Assembly (NCBI RefSeq): GCF_007859655.1
Contig: NZ_CP042304.1
Coordinates: forward strand, 2,418,001-2,482,000
DNA length: 64,000 nucleotides
Direction of reading: 5' to 3'
DNA from: Devosia ginsengisoli
Lineage (GTDB): Bacteria > Pseudomonadota > Alphaproteobacteria > Rhizobiales > Devosiaceae
The notes under the pieces were generated by a model that saw only the letters and a program-made list of their open reading frames with translations, was not told where the DNA came from and did not search any database. Numbering within the stretch: position 1 is the first letter of the stretch; each line of letters starts with the position of its first letter. The translations under genes were made by a program, and so were the position numbers. Shown in pieces: positions 25,655 to 34,158 of the stretch.

Positions 25655-25719
25655 CCGGCAGATTTTTGCCGGCTGCGCTTCCCCCTTCGCGCCGCTCTGC
25701 TACGCCACGGCGACGACCT

Positions 25720-25754
25720 GTTTTGTCGCGTTTTCGAACCGCAAAACGCTCTAG
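25720..25754 (-). repeat. Dispersed repeat, family C, short copy
   Basis: On the minus strand this reads CTAGAGCGTTTTGCGGTTCG followed by AAAACGCGACAAAA. It matches the two ends of the 40449-40505 element with the middle missing. The arms GCGTTTTGC/ G(C)AAAACGC can form a hairpin. It lies just upstream of pgk and may affect that leader. Confidence 0.65.
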
Positions 25755-25772
25755 ACCACCGGGAGGCAACCA

Positions 25773-26975
25773 ATGTCCGCGACCTTCAAGACCCTCGACG
25801 AGCTCGACCTCAAGAACAAGCGCGTGCTGCTCCGGGCCGACCTCAACGTGCCGGTCGCCGACGGCAAGGTCACCGACGCTACCCGTATCGAGCGGCTGGT
25901 CCCCACCATCCGCGAAATCGTCAAGCATGACGGCAAGGCGATCCTGCTGAGCCATTTCGGCCGTCCCAAGGGCAAGGTCGATCCGCAATTCTCGCTGGAA
26001 CAGGTCTGCGAGGCCGTGGCCAATGAAACCGGCCACCCCGTGGGCTTCGTCGCCACCGACTGGACCGATGTGTCCCACGCCCAGCAGGCCATTGAATCCG
26101 CGCCTGCAGGCTCGGTGCTGATCCTCGAAAACACCCGTTTCCACCCCGGCGAGGAAGCCAACAATCCCGAACTGGCCCAGCGCATGGCCAGCCTTGGCGA
26201 TGTCTATGTCAACGATGCCTTCTCGGCCGCCCACCGCGCCCATGCCTCGACCGAGGCCCTGGCCCATCTGCTGCCGGCTGCCGCGGGCCTGGCCATGCAG
26301 GCCGAGCTCGAAGCGCTGGAAGCCGGCCTCGGCAAGCCGAAAAAGCCTGTCATCGCCATTGTCGGCGGCGCCAAAGTGTCGTCCAAGATCGACCTGCTGG
26401 AAAACCTCGTGACCAAGGTCGATGGCCTCGTCATCGGCGGCGGCATGGCCAACACGTTCCTCCATGCCCAGGGCTACAGCGTCGGCAAGTCGCTGGCCGA
26501 GAAGGATCTAGCCGAAACCGCTTTGCGCATCATGGACAAGGCCGTCGATAGTGGCTGCGCCATCATCCTGCCCATCGATGCCGTGGTCGCCTGGCACTTC
26601 AAGGCCGATACCCCCACCCGCCTCTACGGCGTCGACGCCATCGACAATGACGGCATGATCCTCGATATCGGCCCCTCCTCCATCGAGCGCATTGCCGGCG
26701 CCATCGACGATGCCCATACCGTGGTCTGGAATGGCCCGATGGGCGCCTTCGAGATGAACCCCTTCGACGCGGGCACCGTCGCCATCGCCAAGCATGTCGC
26801 TAAGCGCACCCATGACGGCAAGCTGGTTTCCGTGGCCGGCGGCGGCGACACCGTCGCGGCTTTGGCCCATGCCGGCGTCAAGGACGCCTTCACCTATGTC
26901 TCCACCGCCGGCGGCGCCTTCCTCGAATGGATGGAAGGCAAGCCCCTGCCCGGCGTTGAGGCCCTGAAGAAATAG
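25773..26975 (+). CDS. pgk: Phosphoglycerate kinase
   Basis: PGK makes ATP from 1,3-bisphosphoglycerate. The 400-residue product shows the substrate motif [18 protein letters not shown] (19-36), [36 protein letters not shown], the nucleotide segment [15 protein letters not shown], and [11 protein letters not shown] with [13 protein letters not shown] near the C-terminus. Normal length. A GGGAGG ribosome site lies upstream. Two small accessory genes and family B and C repeats separate it from gap. Confidence 0.98.
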   Translation: MSATFKTLDELDLKNKRVLLRADLNVPVADGKVTDATRIERLVPTIREIVKHDGKAILLSHFGRPKGKVDPQFSLEQVCEAVANETGHPVGFVATDWTDVSHAQQAIESAPAGSVLILENTRFHPGEEANNPELAQRMASLGDVYVNDAFSAAHRAHASTEALAHLLPAAAGLAMQAELEALEAGLGKPKKPVIAIVGGAKVSSKIDLLENLVTKVDGLVIGGGMANTFLHAQGYSVGKSLAEKDLAETALRIMDKAVDSGCAIILPIDAVVAWHFKADTPTRLYGVDAIDNDGMILDIGPSSIERIAGAIDDAHTVVWNGPMGAFEMNPFDAGTVAIAKHVAKRTHDGKLVSVAGGGDTVAALAHAGVKDAFTYVSTAGGAFLEWMEGKPLPGVEALKK

Positions 26976-26993
26976 TTTCCGTGTTGTGAAACT
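26974..26993. promoter_or_regulatory. Operator-like palindrome, site 1
   Basis: AGTTTC-N8-GAAACT at 26974-26993, overlapping the pgk stop codon. The same half-sites and spacing recur 49 bases downstream, just before the GST gene. Likely a second binding site of the repressor encoded by this operon. Confidence 0.6.
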
Positions 26994-27018
26994 TTCTCTT
27001 GTCAGGCCAACCCGACCC

Positions 27019-27046
27019 AGATAGTTTCCACATCAAGAAACTATCT
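27019..27046. promoter_or_regulatory. Operator-like palindrome, site 2
   Basis: A perfect inverted repeat AGATAGTTTC-N8-GAAACTATCT that ends about 11 bases before the GST start codon. With site 1 it forms a two-site array, typical of self-regulating ArsR/MarR-type repressors. The operon's own ArsR-like gene is the obvious candidate. Confidence 0.75.
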
Positions 27047-27057
27047 GGAGTTCCAAT

Positions 27058-27738
27058 GTGTCCCTGACGCTCTACCTGCACCCGCTCGCCTCGTTCTGCC
27101 ACAAGGTGCTGATCGCCCTTTACGAGAACGGCACGCCCTTCACCGCCGAGATCGTCGACCTGGGCAATCCGGACTCGGCCCGGCAGGTGACCGACCGATG
27201 GCCGGTCGGCAAGATACCTGTGCTCGAGGACAAGGCCCGCAACCGGGTCATCCCCGAAACCAGCATCATCATCGAATATCTCGAACGCCACTATCCAGGC
27301 CTGGCAAAACTGTTGCCGGACGAGGCGGAAGCGGCGCTCGACACGCGCCTCTGGGACCGTTTCTTCGATCAATATGTGCAGGTGCCCATGCAGAAGATCG
27401 TGGTCGACCGCATCCGGCCGTCAGGCACCACCGATGCGCATGGCGTGGCCGAGGCGCGCAACACCCTGCGCACCGCCTATGCCATGATCGACGGCCAACT
27501 GGCCGGCCGCGACTGGGCCGTGGGCGACAGCTTCACCCTGACCGATTGCGCCGCCGCGCCCGGCCTGTTCTTTGCCGCTATTGTGGAGCCTTTTCCGGCC
27601 GAATATGCCAATCTGGCGGCCTATTTCGAACGGCTGCTGGCGCGGCCCAGCGTAAACAGGGCCCTTGGCGAGGCCCGGCCCTATTTCGACATGTTCCCTT
27701 ATCGGGACGCCATGCCGGCGCGGTTCCTGGCCGGTTGA
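27058..27738 (+). CDS. Glutathione S-transferase family protein
   Basis: A 226-residue GST with an N-terminal thioredoxin fold (SLTLYLHPLASFCHKVLIALYENGTPF; cis-proline motif GKIPVLED; PETSIIIEYLERHYPG) and an all-helical C-terminal domain with the usual N-cap FTLTDCAAAP. It starts at GTG 27058 behind TGGAG; the ATG overlapping by two bases would stop at once. It is the first gene of a coupled GST-ArsR-SRPBCC operon. Confidence 0.92.
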   Translation: MSLTLYLHPLASFCHKVLIALYENGTPFTAEIVDLGNPDSARQVTDRWPVGKIPVLEDKARNRVIPETSIIIEYLERHYPGLAKLLPDEAEAALDTRLWDRFFDQYVQVPMQKIVVDRIRPSGTTDAHGVAEARNTLRTAYAMIDGQLAGRDWAVGDSFTLTDCAAAPGLFFAAIVEPFPAEYANLAAYFERLLARPSVNRALGEARPYFDMFPYRDAMPARFLAG

Positions 27739-28091
27739 CGGAGGCGAAGCTGCAGACCGAACAAGCCCAGCTCGACCGGCTTTTCCAGTCCCTGGCCGAC
27801 CCATATCGCCGCGCCATGGTGACCCGCCTCGTGGAGGGACCAGCCTCGATGAGCGAACTGTCCGCCATGCTTCACCTGGCACTGCCCTCGACCCTCAAGC
27901 ATTTGCAGGTGCTTGAAAACGGCGGCATGGTGGCCTCGAGCAAACAGGGCCGCGTCCGCACCTTCGCCATCGACAAGCAGGGGCTGGCGGCAATGCAGGC
28001 CTGGCTCACCGAGCATCAGCGCCAGCTCAATGCCGGCTTCGACCGCCTCGAAGCCCTGATGCGGGCCACGCCCGAAGAGAATGAGCCATGA
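27735..28091 (+). CDS. ArsR-family transcriptional regulator
   Basis: About 118 residues with a winged helix: LDRLFQSLADPYRRAMVTRLVEGPASMSELSAMLHLALPSTLKHLQVLENGGMVASSKQGRVRTFAIDK. It resembles the ArsR subgroup found beside SRPBCC/AHSA1 genes; no metal-binding cysteines are seen. The start is uncertain: TTG 27735 overlaps the GST stop (TTGA), while CTG 27750 has a better-spaced GGAGGC. It probably binds the AGTTTC-N8-GAAACT sites upstream of the operon. Confidence 0.88.
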   Translation: MTEAKLQTEQAQLDRLFQSLADPYRRAMVTRLVEGPASMSELSAMLHLALPSTLKHLQVLENGGMVASSKQGRVRTFAIDKQGLAAMQAWLTEHQRQLNAGFDRLEALMRATPEENEP

Positions 28092-28558
28092 CCAGCCTGT
28101 CGGACCGCCACTCCACCTTTACCGTCGAACGCATTCTGCCCGGTCGCCCCACCCATGCCTGGCGCTTCTGGGCCGATCCAGCATTGAAGCAGGCGTGGTC
28201 AGGCTGCCACCCGGATTGGACCATGCTGGAGGAAGTGCATGACTTCCACACCGGCGGGCGCGACTTCAGCCGCATGCGCGACACGGAAGGCGCCATCCAC
28301 AGCATGGACATGCGCTACCTAGACCTGCTGCAGCCGCAGCGCATTCTCTACGCCTATACGATGCATCTCGACGCCACCCCGCTTTCCGCCTCGCTGGTGA
28401 CCATCGACCTGACGCCGAAAAGCGACGCAACCAGCATGGTCTATACCGAGCAGCTGACCATGCTGGCCGGTGACACGGCGCAGCGGCGCGCGGGCACCGG
28501 CGACGGCTTCGACCGGCTGGTACTGGAAATGGAGCGCGCGCTGGCGGTGCTTCAATAA
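28088..28558 (+). CDS. SRPBCC (AHSA1-like) domain protein
   Basis: A 156-residue START/AHSA1-fold protein: TVERILPGRPTHAWRFWADPALKQAWSG at the N-terminus, a central beta-sheet (SMDMRYLDLLQPQRILYAYTM) and the closing helix GTGDGFDRLVLEMERALA. These bind hydrophobic ligands. ArsR-SRPBCC pairs are a common arrangement. It overlaps the regulator by four bases (ATGA). Confidence 0.9.
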   Translation: MTSLSDRHSTFTVERILPGRPTHAWRFWADPALKQAWSGCHPDWTMLEEVHDFHTGGRDFSRMRDTEGAIHSMDMRYLDLLQPQRILYAYTMHLDATPLSASLVTIDLTPKSDATSMVYTEQLTMLAGDTAQRRAGTGDGFDRLVLEMERALAVLQ

Positions 28559-28656
28559 GCCGGCCATTCCCCTTTCGTCGCATAACCACAGGTCTAATCG
28601 CGGCGGCAAAAACGAAAGTCTAATCTCCGGCCAATCCCAATTGCCCGAGGTCGGAC

Positions 28657-29685
28657 ATGACGAAATCGCTCAACGCCATCGCCCAGAAGCTCATGGAGCC
28701 GGGCAAGGGCATCCTGGCTGCCGACGAATCCGAAGGCACGATCGCCAAGCGCTTCGCCAAGATCAACCTGCCCAATTCGCTCGATCTGCGCCGCGACTAC
28801 CGCGAAATGCTGTTCCGCTCGACCGAGGCGATGACCAGTTACATTTCCGGCGTCATCCTGACCGAGGAAACGCTGGAGCAGCATGCTGCCGACGGCACCG
28901 CCTTCCGCGCCATCTTGGCCGATGCCGATGTCATTCCCGGCATCAAGGTCGATCGCGGCGCCTTCCCCATGCCGGGCGACAGCGGCGAGAAGATCACCGA
29001 GGGCCTCGATGGCCTGCGCCAGCGCCTGACGCGCTATGCCGAGCTGGGCGCTGGCTTCGCCAAATGGCGCGCCGTCATCACCATCAATGACGTGGCCCCC
29101 ACCCGCAACAATATCCGCGCCAATGCCCATGCCTTGGCCCGCTACGCCATTCTCTGCCAGGAAGCCGGCATCGTACCGGTGGTCGAGCCCGAAGTGGTGG
29201 GCGATGGCGATCCCGGCAATCATTCGATGGAGCGCTGTGCCGCCGTGACCGGCGACGTGCTGGAAAACACTTTCAAGGAGCTGCGCCTGGCCGGCGTCGA
29301 TCTCGGCGGCATGCTGCTCAAGCCCAATATGGTGCTGCCAGGCATCAATTCGCGCGAACGGCCCAGCGTCGAGGATGTCGCCCGCCGCACTGTCGCCGTA
29401 CTGCGCGAACATGTGCCGGCCGCCGTGCCCGGCATTGCCTTCCTCTCCGGCGGCCAGACCGACGAGGAGGCGACCAGCCACCTTTCGGCCATGAACCAGA
29501 TCTCGGGCAAACCCTGGCCGCTGACCTTCTCCTATGGCCGCGCCCTGCAGAATGTCGCCTTGCGCACCTGGGCCGGCCGCCGCGAGAATTTCCCGCAGGC
29601 GCAGGTCGCCTTCACCCACCGCGCCCGCATGAACTCGCTGGCCGCCCTGGGCACCTGGACCGGCGAACTCGACCGCGCCGCTTAG
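28657..29685 (+). CDS. Fructose-bisphosphate aldolase, class I
   Basis: A 342-residue class I (Schiff-base) aldolase for cleavage of fructose-1,6-bisphosphate. It shows GKGILAADESEGTIAKRF, the KWRAVITINDVAPT segment, VEPEVVGDGDPGNHSMERC, the active-site lysine region GMLLKPNMVLPG and FLSGGQTDEEATSHL near the C-terminus. Length fits. It is followed by a clear terminator and continues the cluster of central carbon genes. Confidence 0.96.
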   Translation: MTKSLNAIAQKLMEPGKGILAADESEGTIAKRFAKINLPNSLDLRRDYREMLFRSTEAMTSYISGVILTEETLEQHAADGTAFRAILADADVIPGIKVDRGAFPMPGDSGEKITEGLDGLRQRLTRYAELGAGFAKWRAVITINDVAPTRNNIRANAHALARYAILCQEAGIVPVVEPEVVGDGDPGNHSMERCAAVTGDVLENTFKELRLAGVDLGGMLLKPNMVLPGINSRERPSVEDVARRTVAVLREHVPAAVPGIAFLSGGQTDEEATSHLSAMNQISGKPWPLTFSYGRALQNVALRTWAGRRENFPQAQVAFTHRARMNSLAALGTWTGELDRAA

Positions 29686-29727
29686 AGAACCGTTTCAGTT
29701 CTACCTTGACGTCCCAACGTCACACCT

Positions 29728-29763
29728 TGCGCGCTCTCCTCCCAGGGAGCGCGCATTTTCTTT
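29728..29763 (+). terminator. Intrinsic terminator after aldolase gene
   Basis: Stem TGCGCGCTC / GAGCGCGCA with a 10-base loop, followed by TTTTCTTT. It lies 42 bases after the aldolase stop. Confidence 0.85.
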
Positions 29764-29829
29764 GCGCCTGTCGGGGCCTTCGCCTATTGGAAAGGCGTCC
29801 TCTTGTCGCCAAAATGGGCAGACAGAAGG

Positions 29830-30459
29830 ATGTCCAGTGTCGAGTACCCGGAAGCCATGGCCCCCCAGCTTTATCTGATCACCCCCGCCAATGCCGATCC
29901 GGCCAGCCTCCCTGCCGCGCTCATGGCGGTGCTCAACGCCGCCGAATTCTCGGCGCTGCTGGTGGCGCGCGGCGACATGGATGACGCGACCTATGCTGCG
30001 CTGGCGGCCACCGCGGTCAATATCGGCCAGGGCGCCGGCTGCGCCGTACTGATCGAGGACGACATCGCCCTGGCCAGGCGCCTGGGCGCCGATGGCGTGC
30101 ATGTGACCGGCGATCCGTCGGCACTCAAGGCCGCCATATCAGCGCTCAAGCCGGCCATGATCGTCGGCGCGGGAAACCTCCATTCCCGCCACGACGCTAT
30201 GACCGCAGGCGAGATGGATATCGACTACGTCTTTTTCGGCCGCACCGACGGCAAGCCCGATGCACAGGCGGCCGACCTCGCCGAATGGTGGGCACAGACT
30301 TTCGAAATACCCGCCGTATTGAGCCAGCCCGAAGCCGGCCCCGGCACGGCAGATTCCCGCGGCGCTGAATTCCTCGCTTTGTCACACAGCCTGTGGTCTG
30401 CCGCCGCACCTGATGACGCCATGCGGGCCATTGCCGCCGAACTCGGAGTTTCGGCATGA
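29830..30459 (+). CDS. Thiamine-phosphate-synthase-like protein (ThiE/TMP fold)
   Basis: About 209 residues with a TIM-barrel ThiE-like pattern: QLYLITPANAD, AALLVARGDMDDATYAALAA-like, CAVLIEDDIALARRLGADGVHVTGD and IVGAGNLHSRHDAMTAGEMDIDYVFFGRTDG. The canonical ThiE second-half motifs are weak (AVLSQPEAGPG), so it may be a diverged member of uncertain activity. Start could be ATG 29830 or 29857. Its stop overlaps the Sel1 gene start by four bases. Confidence 0.8.
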   Translation: MSSVEYPEAMAPQLYLITPANADPASLPAALMAVLNAAEFSALLVARGDMDDATYAALAATAVNIGQGAGCAVLIEDDIALARRLGADGVHVTGDPSALKAAISALKPAMIVGAGNLHSRHDAMTAGEMDIDYVFFGRTDGKPDAQAADLAEWWAQTFEIPAVLSQPEAGPGTADSRGAEFLALSHSLWSAAAPDDAMRAIAAELGVSA

Positions 30460-31523
30460 TGCGGCGCCTCCTGCTGGTCATCCTTCTGGCGCTGACGCCG
30501 CCGCTTGCCATGGCGCAGGACGCGCCGGACAATCCGGCCGACACCATTTCCGACGAGATTTTTGGCCCGCGCGTGCCAACTGACGAGGCGTTCGGCGCCT
30601 TCCAGCGCGGCTATTTCCTCACCGCGCTTGAGCTGGCTCTGCCCCGTGCCGAACAGGGCGACGCCGCTGCGCAGACCCTGATTGCCGAACTCTATGCCAA
30701 GGGCCTGGGCGTGGCCCAGAACGACCAGCGCGCTGCCGGCTGGTATCAATTGGCCTCCAATGGCGGCGACCATCTCGCCACATTCGCGCTGGCTCTGGCC
30801 TATCAGGACGGTATCGGCGTGCCCAAGAACCGCACCCGCGCCGCCGAACTGTTCAACAAGGCCGCCGAGGCCGGCTATGTCCCGGCCAAATACAATATGG
30901 CCCTGCTGCATGTCGAAGGCGTCTATGCCTCGCCCAGCCTGGTGACCGCCGCCGAGCTGATGAAGGAAGCCGCCGACGCCGAACTGCCCGAGGCGCAATA
31001 CGACTATGGCACCATGCTGATCGAAGGCGCGGGCCTCGCCCCCAATCCGGCCGAGGGCGCCCGCTATATCGGTCTCGCCGCCGAACAGAACCTGGTGCCG
31101 GCCCAGGTCGACTACGCCACCCTGCTCTATCTCGGCCAGGGCGTGGACAAGGACGTGCCCGGCGCCGCGACCTGGTATGGCCGCGCCGCCGAGGCCGGCA
31201 ATGCCGTGGCGCAGAACCGCTATGCCAAGCTGCTCGCCGTTGGCGAAGGCGTGACGCTCAATCTCGAAGATGCCGCCATGTGGCGCGCTTTGGCCCGCAG
31301 GCAGGGGCTCAGCGACCCCTCGCTCGACCGGCTGCTGGTCTCCATTCCCGAGGCGGACCTGGCCCGCGCCGAGGAACGCGCCCGCTTCTGGCCCTCGACA
31401 CCACCCAGCGTCGAAACTGTGCTGGAAATCCCCACCACCGGTGCAGAGCCGCAGGGCAATGCCCTGCCCGCGCCCACCGATGCCGACAGCGCGCCGTCAG
31501 GCGCCGCAGCGCAAGACCCTTGA
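30456..31523 (+). CDS. Secreted Sel1/TPR-repeat protein
   Basis: A 355-residue product with a signal peptide (MMRRLLLVILLALTPPLAMAQ) and about six Sel1-like repeats between residues 50 and 285 (patterns such as AAQTLIAELYAKGLGVAQNDQRAAGWYQLAS and AVAQNRYAKLLAVGEGVTLNLEDAAMW). A proline/alanine-rich tail follows. Sel1 repeats mediate protein binding in envelope and stress pathways; the partner is unknown. Translation is coupled to the ThiE-like gene (ATGA). Confidence 0.9.
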   Translation: MMRRLLLVILLALTPPLAMAQDAPDNPADTISDEIFGPRVPTDEAFGAFQRGYFLTALELALPRAEQGDAAAQTLIAELYAKGLGVAQNDQRAAGWYQLASNGGDHLATFALALAYQDGIGVPKNRTRAAELFNKAAEAGYVPAKYNMALLHVEGVYASPSLVTAAELMKEAADAELPEAQYDYGTMLIEGAGLAPNPAEGARYIGLAAEQNLVPAQVDYATLLYLGQGVDKDVPGAATWYGRAAEAGNAVAQNRYAKLLAVGEGVTLNLEDAAMWRALARRQGLSDPSLDRLLVSIPEADLARAEERARFWPSTPPSVETVLEIPTTGAEPQGNALPAPTDADSAPSGAAAQDP

Positions 31524-31643
31524 ACCAGCGGGCGTTCTGAGGCAATAAGCCCGCCACGCCCATAAAGCCCCATCAACGTCAGGTCAGCCGCATCCGGCGC
31601 GCGTGGCCCGAACCGACAATTCCGCGCACCCGAAAGCAACGCA

Positions 31644-32210
31644 ATGGCCAAGATCAACGGCAACGAAATCCGCCCCGGCAATGTCGTCAACCACCAGGAC
31701 CGCCTCTGGGTCGCGGTCAAGGTCGATCACGTCAAGCCGGGCAAGGGCGGCGCCTATGCCCAGGTCGAGCTCAAGGCCATTCTTGGCGGCACCAAGCTCA
31801 ACGAGCGCTTCCGCTCGGCCGAGACGGTGGAAACCGTCGAGCTGGAATTCCGCGACTTCACCTATCTCTACGAGCAGGGCGACAGCCTGGTCTTCATGGA
31901 TCAGGACAGCTACGAGCAGGTCGAACTGGCCAAGGATTTCGTCGGCGAGCGCGCCGCCTTCCTGCAGGACGGCATGAAGATCACCCTGGAAATGCACGAG
32001 GAAACCCCGCTCGGCATCCGCTTCCCGGCCAATGTCGTGCTCGAAGTCACCGAGGTCGATCCGGTGCAGAAGGGCCAGAGCGTCTCCAGCCAGTTCAAGC
32101 CGGCCATCCTGGCCAACGGCCTGCGGGTCATGGTGCCGCCCTTCATTGCCGCGGGCGAGCGCATTGTGGTCGACACCACGGAAGCCACCTATATGCGCCG
32201 GGCGGACTGA
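31644..32210 (+). CDS. efp: Elongation factor P
   Basis: EF-P rescues ribosomes stalled at polyproline. The 188-residue product begins [23 protein letters not shown] and has the modifiable loop lysine Lys34 in KPGKGGAY, then two OB-fold domains with the closing signature [23 protein letters not shown]. Normal length. The next gene, suhB, starts four bases after its stop region. Confidence 0.97.
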   Translation: MAKINGNEIRPGNVVNHQDRLWVAVKVDHVKPGKGGAYAQVELKAILGGTKLNERFRSAETVETVELEFRDFTYLYEQGDSLVFMDQDSYEQVELAKDFVGERAAFLQDGMKITLEMHEETPLGIRFPANVVLEVTEVDPVQKGQSVSSQFKPAILANGLRVMVPPFIAAGERIVVDTTEATYMRRAD

Positions 32211-32213
32211 ACC

Positions 32214-33008
32214 ATGGCACGCTCAGCAATCCTCAACGTCATGGTCAACGCCGCCATCAAGGCCGGCCGGTCGCTGACCAAGGACTTTTCCGAAGTCGAA
32301 AACCTGCAGGTTTCCCGCAAGGGTCCGGCCGATTTCGTCTCCAAGGCCGACCTGCGCGCCGAACAGATCGTCTATGACGAACTGCTCAAGGCCCGCCCCA
32401 CCTATGCCTTCCTGATGGAAGAGGGCGGCGAAGTGGCCGGCACCGACGGCCAGCATCGCTGGCTGATCGACCCGCTCGACGGCACCACCAATTTCCTCCA
32501 CTCGATCCCGCTCTTCGCCTGCGCCATTGCGCTTGAGCGCGCCAACGAGATCGTCGCCTCGGTGATCTACAATCCGGTGCTCGACGAACTCTACACTGCC
32601 GAAAAGGGCGGCGGCGCCTGGCTCAACGACCGCAAGCGCCTGCGCGTCGCCGGCCGCAAGTCGCTGGCCGATGCCGTGGTCTGCACCGGCATCAAGACGC
32701 AGGGCACCGCCAATGACGCGCTGCAACTGCGCCAGCTCGCCCATATCAATCCCGCTGTTGCCGGCATCCGCCGCTCAGGCTCGATCTCCATGGATATGGC
32801 CTGGCTCGCCTCGGGCCGCTACGACGCCATCTGGGAAGCCGGCCTTTCCCCCTGGGACGTGGCGCCGGGCTTGCTCATGGTCAAGGAAGCCGGCGGCTTC
32901 GTCTCCGACTATGCCGGAAGCCCCGGTTCGGTCTGGAACGGCCAGGTCGTCGCCGGCAACGAAAGCCTGCAGGCCGCTTTGCTGAAGCAGCTCAAGGGCA
33001 TCCAGTAG
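32214..33008 (+). CDS. suhB: Inositol monophosphatase family protein (SuhB-like)
   Basis: A 264-residue lithium-sensitive phosphatase of the inositol monophosphatase family. Metal sites are visible: EEGGEVAG, WLIDPLDGTTNFLHSIP (the DPLDGTTN motif, about 84-91) and the C-terminal WDVAPGLLMVKEAGG. It lies immediately after efp and ends before the hairpin at 33045-33077, so efp-suhB is likely one transcript. Confidence 0.95.
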   Translation: MARSAILNVMVNAAIKAGRSLTKDFSEVENLQVSRKGPADFVSKADLRAEQIVYDELLKARPTYAFLMEEGGEVAGTDGQHRWLIDPLDGTTNFLHSIPLFACAIALERANEIVASVIYNPVLDELYTAEKGGGAWLNDRKRLRVAGRKSLADAVVCTGIKTQGTANDALQLRQLAHINPAVAGIRRSGSISMDMAWLASGRYDAIWEAGLSPWDVAPGLLMVKEAGGFVSDYAGSPGSVWNGQVVAGNESLQAALLKQLKGIQ

Positions 33009-33016
33009 AGATAACT

Positions 33017-33031
33017 TGACTGTGTAAATCA
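33017..33031. promoter_or_regulatory. Candidate iron-responsive (RirA-type) box, TGA-N9-TCA
   Basis: TGA-CTGTGTAAA-TCA fits the TGA-N9-TCA iron-responsive operator known for RirA in rhizobia. It overlaps a possible -35 (TTGACT, 33016-33021), with TACCAA 17 bases later as a weak -10. The same box pattern precedes the second siderophore-binding gene. Confidence 0.55.
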
Positions 33032-33044
33032 TCAAAACTACCAA

Positions 33045-33077
33045 CCCCGCATTGCCATTCGCAATTGCGGGGTTTTT
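33045..33077 (+). terminator. Intrinsic terminator of efp-suhB, overlapping the next gene's leader
   Basis: CCCCGCA / TGCGGGG stem with inner TTGC/GCAA pairing and loop CATTC, then TTTTT. The 3' arm (GCGGGG) is also the only ribosome-site-like sequence before the ATG at 33079. A transcript from the promoter near 33016 would begin inside the left arm and so not form the full hairpin. Confidence 0.8.
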
Positions 33078-33078
33078 G

Positions 33079-34020
33079 ATGCTTAAGCTACAGTCCTTTC
33101 TCGGTGCGCTGGCAATTGCCACGGCCATGCTGACCGGCACTCAGGCGCAGCAGGCACCCTTCCCCGTGACCATCGAGCACACATTCGGCACGGTGACCAT
33201 CCCGGCCGAACCACAACGCGTCGTGGCGCTCATGGATCGCGACGTCGACACGTTGCTGGCGCTGGGCATCAGGCCGGTCGCCATCCGATCCTGGTACAAT
33301 TTCGATACCGGCGCGGGTGCGTGGTCGGTTGACCTGCTGGGCGACACCAAACCCACGGTCTGGAAGGGCCGCGACCTCAACTACGAAGCCATCGCCGCCG
33401 AAGACCCCGATCTCATCGTCTTTGCCAGCTCCGGCGGCGATGCCGAGGAATATGAGCGGCTGAGCCAGATCGCGCCAACTGTTTCCCTGCCCAAGGGCGA
33501 ACTGCCCTGGGGCTCGACGACCATCGGCACCACGCGGTTGATCGCCCAGGCCGTCGGCCGCGAGGCCCAGGGCGAGGCCCTGATCGCCGAACTGAATGCC
33601 TATCTCGCCGCGCAGAAGGCCGCGCATCCCGAATTTGCTGGTCACACGGCCAACTATCTCGACGTGCACCAGGGCGGCCTGACCTATTACGCCCGGGCGC
33701 AGTTCATCAACGCGACGCTCTACCAACTCGGTTTCTCGCCCATCGAGGCCGTGCTCGCGATCCCGGCGGGCGAGAGCTACGCCACGACATCGGACGAGCA
33801 GGCCGCCCTGGTCGATGCCGATATCCTGCTCATTTACCCCTTCGGCCTCAGCCGCGAGGAAATGCTGGCCGCACACCCGACCCTGCCCAATATCGGGGCG
33901 TTCAAGAATGGCGGTGCCATCATCCTGCCCGACCTGGCTTTCTCGCAGGCCTCGGTCATCTCCATCCCCTATGCGCTCGAACGGCTGCTGCCCGAGTTCA
34001 GCGCCGCTTTGGCGCAATGA
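33079..34020 (+). CDS. Iron-siderophore ABC transporter substrate-binding protein
   Basis: About 313 residues: signal peptide (LKLQSFLGALAIATAMLTGTQA-Q) and a FecB/FhuD-type class III binding fold, with PVTIEHTFGTVTIPAEPQRVVALMDRDVDTLLALGIRPVAI, the YEAIAAEDPDLIVFAS segment and DADILLIYPFG. It should capture ferric siderophores in the periplasm. No permease or ATPase gene is nearby. A paralogue with the same layout lies at 58442-59424. Confidence 0.9.
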   Translation: MLKLQSFLGALAIATAMLTGTQAQQAPFPVTIEHTFGTVTIPAEPQRVVALMDRDVDTLLALGIRPVAIRSWYNFDTGAGAWSVDLLGDTKPTVWKGRDLNYEAIAAEDPDLIVFASSGGDAEEYERLSQIAPTVSLPKGELPWGSTTIGTTRLIAQAVGREAQGEALIAELNAYLAAQKAAHPEFAGHTANYLDVHQGGLTYYARAQFINATLYQLGFSPIEAVLAIPAGESYATTSDEQAALVDADILLIYPFGLSREEMLAAHPTLPNIGAFKNGGAIILPDLAFSQASVISIPYALERLLPEFSAALAQ

Positions 34021-34158
34021 CCCAAGTGGCCGGCGGCTGAAGAGCCGCCGCCCCCGATCACGCCTCCACCATCCGTTAACCTTTCTCATTGCCCCCTCCG
34101 CCAGTGCTGACTAGTCTGGCGGCCTGTGATTTGCGCGTAAGGGGCAAGGTTAAGGCAG

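Noticed and set aside
27198..28091. Single 297-residue gene
   Set aside because: Its first 180 residues are an out-of-frame shadow of the GST gene; only the ArsR part is real.
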